Positions 57,392-64,000 of a stretch of DNA of 64,000 nucleotides are shown in pieces. Both the position numbers and the translations under genes were made by a program. This stretch comes from Astropecten irregularis (lineage: Eukaryota > Echinodermata > Asteroidea > Paxillosida > Astropectinidae), in contig OZ020248.1 of NCBI GenBank assembly GCA_963971285.1, positions 12,834,001 to 12,898,000 of the forward strand, read 5' to 3'. A model generated the notes under the pieces. It saw only the letters and a program-made list of their open reading frames with translations. It was not told where the DNA came from and ran no database searches. Position 1 is the first letter of the stretch; the number at the start of each line of letters is the position of its first letter.

Positions 57392-58129
57392 AGGACATGC
57401 AAGGGGACAGACAACATGCCTCAGGGAGTTCCATCCTGTAGTTGATGAAGGGAGCCTCCTCAGTGAGATCTACAAGCTTGCATCAGAACCTCAGTCCACA
57501 CTCTTGTCCTTCAAAACATAAATATTTCCCCCAGATCTTGTCAAGCCTGCCCGAAAACATTAAACTTGAGGGTTACAAGTGGCCAGAATCCTCCTGGTGC
57601 CTAGCTGTCATATGCACGGTGATTTAAGACAGAATCTTGGACAACTTGTCTTCCTGTTCACTGCCCTCCAGTGAATTGCTAGAACACCTCTCCTCTGACC
57701 TTTGGCACAACCGAACTTGGGCGGTTTCTAGCTCTATGGGCTGAGATAATAATGATCCAAGCAAGGGATTTGTACAGTCCATCTTGAGAAGGACCTGATG
57801 ATTTTGGGCGACCAGTTCCCAATGACCCCACGTATGAAATATCATCTTCCTTGCTTAATAATGGCTCAAAGAAGAGCTGGTTTACCTAAGCCTTCCATAA
57901 AGATCCTACTAGGATCGAAACCTGTCAGGCCCTCCTATTAACTCCAACCATTATACAAAAAAAGGTTTATTACTGTGTTCCTTTTCAAGATATAGGAGAC
58001 TTTGACTGTGAGCTTTGAGGATGTAGGGCCTACATGGTGGAAGCATCAGAGAGGAAAATACTTGCCGCTGTGATGTGAATACCATGATGTGCACTATTTT
58101 TGGAGGGTTTGTGGATGTGACAAGAGCAG
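57392..58129. other. no gene seen; repeat fragment at 57898-57942
   Basis: The fragment AAGATCCTACTAGGATCGAA with TGTCAGGCCCTCC belongs to the dispersed family seen at 1819-1940. Confidence 0.45.
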
Positions 58130-58273
58130 GGGTCGATTTCAAGAAGCCCTACGATCAATCGTAACTCGAGTTACGAAGAATGACCCATCCTCGTATCCTA
58201 TGTATAGGGCTACAATGCATCACTAGTCCTACGATTGATAGTAAGTTACGATGAGTTTGGTGAAATCGACCCC
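58130..58273 (-). repeat. MITE-B
   Basis: GGGGTCGATTTCAAGAAGCC to GTTTGGTGAAATCGACCCC; the cleanest ends of the family in this window. Confidence 0.8.
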
Positions 58274-60287
58274 AGATGATTCAAACCCATTGCTTGAGTT
58301 AAATCTCTGGCTCTTCTCCAAACCACAAACACTCCATAAAAGAGTATAGCGTTTACCTCAAATCAAATGCATCTTTCTATAATGAAATACCATCTCTTTC
58401 TCACAGCGGGGCTTCTTCGTTCACCTACTACAAGTTGTAGCTCTTGGAAAGAAAAAACATATTAGTACAATGGTCAAAGCTCTGAGAGCGTCAATAAATA
58501 GGCTCTTGAATGCTTGTGTGTTTTGCTTTTACAAATGAAAACCTAAAACCTCCCCTCAAATTTCAAAGAAATCAGACAGAAGCCCTGCTTGGGGGAATCT
58601 TTACAAGTGATGCTGAAGATATTCGGATTAGGATAATGATCAGTGAGGGATGTCAGATATTGTCAGAGAGCTATGTGAGGGGGTGTGAAGCCTTGCTTCT
58701 TCAATTGATGAACATCCAAGCAGATATCTTTGAAGCAACATCACCAAAGGATAGACTTTAGAACACTGCATGTGTATGATGGACGGACTATGGATGAGGC
58801 TTAATTCCTGCCGATCTGGTGTCATCCCTTAAGCTCCGGATTTTCTTTTTAATCTGTGGATTTCAATGCTCACATTCCGGCGAGGAAGCCACAAGGGATG
58901 AGTGACGTAGGAAGACACGTTCTTGCCCTCATGCTGAGATTCGGTTTGACAGAATCAGTATAATCCTCCTTCGGCACATAAACAGAGAATGGCTTCCACT
59001 CAGGAATGAGCTCAGCTGATTCAGAGGATGAAGGCTCAAATCTGGGGCATTCTTATCACGTGGAAAGTGGAGAATGGGATGAAACAAAACGGGGAGCTGG
59101 CAAACTTCCAAAATCTCTGAACTGGACTGAGAAGGAGAAAAAAAGTTGATGCCAACCTTGATTTCAAGGAAATTAATGGGCAAATACAATGAGCAAGTGG
59201 GTTAAGGAAATACTTAGCTTGACTCTTCATGAAAGACCATGGCTAATAAGTGGAAGGCATCCATATACATAGTCCTTGAATCAACTTAACCAAACCAAAG
59301 TGATACACTCTACCAACAAAGGCTTGCCTCTCAAACAAACAGTTGCTTGACCAGAGTATGAGGTACCTCGGTAAATAGAAGGAATCCCCACCCCCACCTC
59401 TCCCCAAAAAACCTGGCAACTTGCCAGATGGGTACTTTAAACTGCTAAGACCCATCAAAAAGTTCGGCACACAAAAAGGTTTTTGTAGAGAAGCAACTGT
59501 AACATTAGGGTTTGTTTGCTCCAAGTTGAGGCTTTTCATTTGACAACGAACACATGTCACATGCATGCTGGGTGAAGAGGTTAGTGATAAAGAGAGAAAG
59601 CACTGAGTGGGCTAGATTATGGAGGATGTGGGAAAAGTGGACATCTGCTTTTCTGATCTCCGAGCGGTAGATAAAAGCAGATTAAATATTTTGCACAAAA
59701 TGTATTTTTCAGCTTTTCTGCTTTATGGGTATATCAAGAGAAGAAAAGGAGAAGGGGAAAGAAAATATTGGCACGTAACTTCGTGAGGCGGGCAATGGAC
59801 CCTTCCGGCCCGTCAATCAAACTGTACGCATTAAACAGTTGGAGTAATTGAGCCACTTCGTGGAGCAAACTACAACATGTATGGTGAAAGCAGAGGATAA
59901 GAAAATGGGGGCGGGGTAGGGTTAAAGTAGGAAGCTAACTATATAGGAGAACAAAATAAAAAGAATCAACATCCCTCGTCACAATCCTGACGGAAATGTT
60001 CTCAAAACATCAATTGGCTGATGTGCTGCAATGCATAAAATTTGCATGCATGCATTTATCAGACGTTCGTACGTAGTGACACAAAGTACAATGGGTGATA
60101 CTCAGACTAACTACCACTAGGCCTACTCCCAATTATGACTCATCATACCCTTATTGTTTGGACGCGCTTCATTGCTTTGTACCAATTCATAATACATGTA
60201 TTCCCATGTTGATGATGTTTCACTTCATTACATCCGATGAAGTACTTCAAAAGGTAATGTAACTATTTAATACCTTAGTTTATAGTC
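58274..60287. other. no gene seen
   Basis: An 83-codon ORF at 58510-58761 and minus ORFs at 58929-59566 show no recognisable domain. An unannotated exon cannot be excluded. Confidence 0.35.
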
Positions 60288-60623
60288 TTTAAAGGTACTA
60301 TCATACTTTGGTAACATACCAAAACAGAAATCTTCACAGATTTGCCTATAACTTATGGGGTATAAAGATAGTGAAGGATAAAACAAACCATTATCGAGAA
60401 AAGCGTAAAAGCAATTACCAAAAACAATTTTGATCAAAAATAATCGTGAAATGATTTTTTTTAATACTTTGGGTGTTTTTAACTGTTTTTTCAAAAACCG
60501 GGCACCATATGGGACTGGAAACTGGAAACAGATAACTGTCACATCACATGTATCTTCCCTGATATTTGTGCCCATGAATCTGCATTTCTATGACAAAAAG
60601 CAAAGTATGATATTATCTTTAAA
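60288..60623 (+). repeat. MITE-A subfamily I
   Basis: TTTAAAGGTACTATCATACT to AGTATGATATTATCTTTAAA. The centre is shortened and the hairpin is decayed. Confidence 0.75.
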
Positions 60624-62478
60624 TGTTAGTCAGCTACCTAAATTTTGCAATACTATTTTCAGTATTTTGATAGACCTACAGGGCTGGGCTACCCATGATA
60701 GACCTAGTATCAAACTTGAAATTTACTGGTGGACTCCCTCATGGGAGAAAGACAGCCTCCAAGTAAGAAAGTGTTTCATTACACCCCCACAGGATAGGAC
60801 CTCATATCTCAGTTTATTTCCGATCAAATGATAATATTTCAATTCCAGCCTTTTGGGGTGCCTTTTTTGCCAGTTTGTTATAAATTATAATTTCCTTTGG
60901 TCTCCTGTTGACAGATGGAGTACATACTTTCCAAAACATTGTCCGAGTTAATAATGTTTTATTCAGGGGGGAGGGGACGGCTTGAGCTCCCCCAAGAGGG
61001 TCCCTGAAAAAAAAAGGGGAGGGGGGGGGGGGGGAGAGGGAGAGGAGGAGAGGGAGGGGGGAGTCACAAAATGTTTGTTGGGCGTATTTCTTTCTTTGAG
61101 CACCCCCCCCCAAGACAAAATTCTGGGTGCACACTGCACAGTGCAGCTAGGTCATGTATATCTAGGTCACTGTACAAACAACATCCCATCATTCTAACCT
61201 GCCCCATCAACATGCAGGACCTATCCTCCCCTGGCCTACAACATGCAGGAGACTTCCCAGATGGACACACACTAAACCTTACCTGGCCTAACAGTAACAC
61301 AGCTGATGATCCATGGGGTGATCCCTTCATCCCATCGGGTCTGAGGATCATGACCAACGAGGTCAGACATTATTATCCCGCTTCAAACTGCAGACAATTC
61401 GAAGAAAAGAAAAAAAAAACACCATTTATACAAACTGGCAAGAATCAATACAGGCGGCTAGACACTCGGTAAACATGTTATGCAACCACGCCCATGAACA
61501 ATTCCAAAGTGACATTGATCTTATGGGAGTACAATGTGCCCGTCATCTTCACAATGTACTCCTAACATTACAATGTACACCTACTCAATCACCCTGCAAG
61601 GCCTCATAGGTTATCAAACAACATTTTAAAATCTTTAAGCCTACTTAAATTGTAAAATGCTCCACTTAATATCCAGCCAAGGTTTGTCCCTGTCGGCCTG
61701 GCAAATAAACACAAAACTGATAAAATCATGAGTTTGCAATTCATGAGCTGGTAAAGGATTCAGGCAAGGTGTCATGTCACTCTATACAGAGACATGTCAA
61801 GATTCAATTTTGGGTCAATCTACCAAGATGGGACCTGCAATTTGTGATGCTGTCCGTGTTACAATTCCTAATTTTGCATCTGATGAAGTAGTTGTTGCTA
61901 CGAAAGCTCATGCTCTTTTTAAACTCTAGTTAGTCAATATAGTGCTACTTGTATTTTTGTATTCCTAATCTTCTCAATAAGAATTGTGCATCATTGGTCA
62001 GAACACGAACAATCATAAAGCACCAGTTTCCGCCTAATTAATTGGTGCTCTTGACAAGTAATACTATTATCCCTGATCATTGAGCTACATTTTCCTGAAA
62101 AAACATCTCAACTCACAGCCCTGGCTGCTGTAAAGCGCACAAGGGCTAATCAAGCACCCAAAGCCATCTCTTCTACCATCCCAGGTACCCATTTACACCT
62201 AGGTGAATAGGAGAAAATAAGAAGATTTGAGGCTTTGCATGGTGACAATTGGTATGTGGATAGGTTTGCGGAAACACCATGTAAGAATCGTTCGTACTTT
62301 CGCACTTCTATTTCGTTTGCACTTCTCGTAAGATCTCAACAATTTTCGACTAGCCAGCTCTAGTCGTCAACAAGAGAGTAGAAAATGTGTCAAAGTGTCT
62401 TGCCCAAGGACGCAAGCACCACTAAAACCCAAACCCATGATCTGTAGATTGACTGCTAGTTACCAGTATGACACACCA
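60624..62478. other. no gene seen; purine tract at 61008-61062
   Basis: A G/A-only stretch with a G run of 14 or more at about 61021-61034. The 133-codon ORF at 61071-61472 has no recognised domain. Confidence 0.4.
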
Positions 62479-62530
62479 GGGGCCAATTTCATAAAACTGT
62501 TTTAAGCACAAAAATTTGCTAAGCATGACA
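62479..62530 (+). repeat. MITE-C, left end only
   Basis: GGGGCCAATTTCATAAAACT, TTTTAAGCACA and TTTGCTAAGCATGAC. The rest is replaced by the tandem array that follows. Confidence 0.55.
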
Positions 62531-62562
62531 TTTTTATCGTGGCCCTGAAGGGACATTTTTTT

Positions 62563-62842
62563 CACGACTTGTCATGATTTTTTTTTAGACCAGTCGTGAA
62601 TTTTTTGCAACTAGTCGTGAATTTTTTGCGACTAGTCGTGAATTTTTGCGACTTGTCGTGAATTTTTTGCGACTAGTCGTGAATTTTTCGCGACTAGTCG
62701 TGAATTTTTTTGCGACTAGTCGTGAATTTTTTTGCGACTAGTCGTGAATTTTTTTGCGACTAGTCGTGAATTTTTTGCAACTAGTCGTGAATTTTTTGCG
62801 ACTAGTCGTGAATTTTTGCGACTTGTCGTGAATTTTTTTTTA
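62563..62842. repeat. 21-23 bp tandem array, 12 units
   Basis: Unit CGACTAGTCGTGAATTTTTT, each with the dyad CGACTAGTCG (variants CAACTAGTCG, CGACTTGTCG). The same three-unit variant order appears at both ends of the array (about 62607-62660 and 62777-62842), showing block duplication. Confidence 0.9.
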
Positions 62843-63073
62843 GTTTGCTGGGTGGTCGGGGACTGGTTTTCTGAAAATCTCAGGGCCAATCACCAAAGTG
62901 TAAATAGTTCCCGTCGGTGGGGCCAACTAGTGTGTAAAGGGGAGCAAAATCATACATGTGGCATGTGGAAAGCAAAAAAGGAGAGACAGGTCCCATTCGT
63001 CTATAAACCACAAAACAAACAAATTGATGGATAAATATAATAGGGAGACATCTTACTTTATTTATTTGTAACA

Positions 63074-64000
63074 CAGAAAATTTGAAGAACCGGAATGCGC
63101 TCCAAAGTTTTTTCAGAAGCTTTTATCCGTGTGGTGTAAACCAAGAGAGGCATCATAATTCTAGTTCTATTTGAAAATGGTTAACGGCGGTGGGAGTAAG
63201 GGTGGGATGGGGTGGAAAAAACGAAAGGGACAAAGGGAGGAATGAAGGAAGGGGGAGGAAGGAGAAGACAGGTAAAGGGGGGAGGGAAATGGAGGTAATG
63301 CTAGGGGTATGGTGGGGTATGTAAGGGGGAGGAGGAAAAAAGGTGGATGGAAAAGAAAAGGGGGGAGGGGAGGGAAAAGACAAAGGGAGAGAAAGAGGAG
63401 AATAATGGGTGAATAGGAAAGGTTTATAGGTAGAGGTGAGGTGTAGGTGGAGGGTGGGGGAAGGGAAAGGAGAAGGTGTGTGGAATGAGGGTGAAGGGAC
63501 AAGGAGGGGAAAGGGTAGATGTAGAAGTACGGGTGGGGTGGGTGGGTGGGTTAGGTTATAGGAGAAAAGGAAAGAGGAAAGAGAAAGGGTTGAAACAAGA
63601 AAACAGGGGAAAGAAAGGAAAGACAGGGATAGGAAGGAAGGATGGAGTCCTGAAATATGTGATATCACTTTGTTCAAATATGAAAAAGATATAATACTCC
63701 CAAACAACCCCGAAATAGTGGCTTATGAGATATAGGGATGACGTGTTGATAATTTTTAATGGCACCAGGACCAAGGCTGGGAAATTCATCACAATGATTA
63801 AAAATCTGCACCCAACCTTGAAATTCACCTCAGAAATCTTTCCACCCCACCCTACCCTTACTCCCACCGCCGTTAACCATTTTCAAATAGAACTAGAATT
63901 ATGATGCCTCTAAAAGTTTTTTTCTTGAGCTTGGTTTACACCACACGGATAAAAGCTTCTGAAAAACTTTGGAGCCCATTCCGGTTCTTCTAATTTTCTG
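63074..64000. mobile_element. long inverted repeat element with polypurine core, reaching window end
   Basis: The left arm (63074 to about 63219) and right arm (about 63840-64000) are reverse complements apart from an extra ~20 bp in the right arm. Outer ends read CAGAAAATTTGAAGAACCGG and, reversed, CAGAAAATTAGAAGAACCGG. Both arms contain the GTGTGGTGTAAACC and AATGGTTAACGGCGGTGGGA blocks. The element may continue past the window. No coding capacity. Confidence 0.8.
63180..63650 (+). repeat. polypurine tract, G/A-rich low complexity
   Basis: Almost pyrimidine-free for about 470 bases, with many GGGG and GGGA runs. The complementary strand yields a proline/serine-rich ORF (63153-63707), which is an artefact of composition. 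Confidence 0.85.

Noticed and set aside
62732..63034. ORF reading as repeated FFATSRE
   Set aside because: Translation of the 21-bp array followed by unrelated sequence.
63153..63707. Pro/Ser-rich 184-codon ORF on the minus strand
   Set aside because: Produced by the polypurine tract; no complexity, no domain.

Overview
The window looks like nuclear DNA of a marine invertebrate deuterostome, most likely an echinoderm. The reasons are an AT-rich background, recurrent TAGGCCTA-type motifs, a gene with a GT-AG intron, very sparse coding content, and a dense population of short inverted-repeat transposons. The phylum is an inference. No prokaryotic or organellar features were seen. One clear host gene model was found, present twice. 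It encodes a short secreted protein with a signal peptide, an acidic linker and a conserved eight-cysteine C-terminal domain. Its cysteine layout resembles the anaphylatoxin-like modules of fibulins.

Layout: 1-16159 is gene-poor and carries many MITE copies and a degenerate tandem array. 16160-30140 (copy A) and 32575-48505 (copy B) are two co-linear, closely similar copies of one segment, each with the secreted-protein gene on the minus strand. Copy A is followed by a foldback-type element (30141 onward) that runs into a 200-base assembly gap (32375-32574). Copy B starts exactly at the far edge of that gap. Copy B carries a 5'-truncated CR1-group LINE (38791-41001) with a 6-bp target duplication, and the matching empty site is visible in copy A. 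48506-64000 is again gene-poor. It holds chimeric and nested MITEs, a 0.9-kb 28-bp minisatellite, a 1.3-kb TIR element with a 5-bp duplication, a 21-bp array, and a large inverted repeat around a purine tract at the window end.

The two copies may be a real tandem duplication. Alternatively they may be two haplotypes of one locus placed in series by the assembler. The gap position, the homology beginning at the contig edge, and the insertion/deletion pattern favour the second reading. In that case the LINE, the 15-bp VNTR difference (16 versus 10 units) and several indels are allelic polymorphisms, and there is one gene, not two.

The strongest repeat signal is a TTAA-flanked palindromic MITE family (called MITE-A here, three subfamilies, about 18 copies). 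It has inserted into the central TTAA of another family (MITE-C) at two unrelated loci. Family names A to F are labels for this annotation only. No database comparison was possible.
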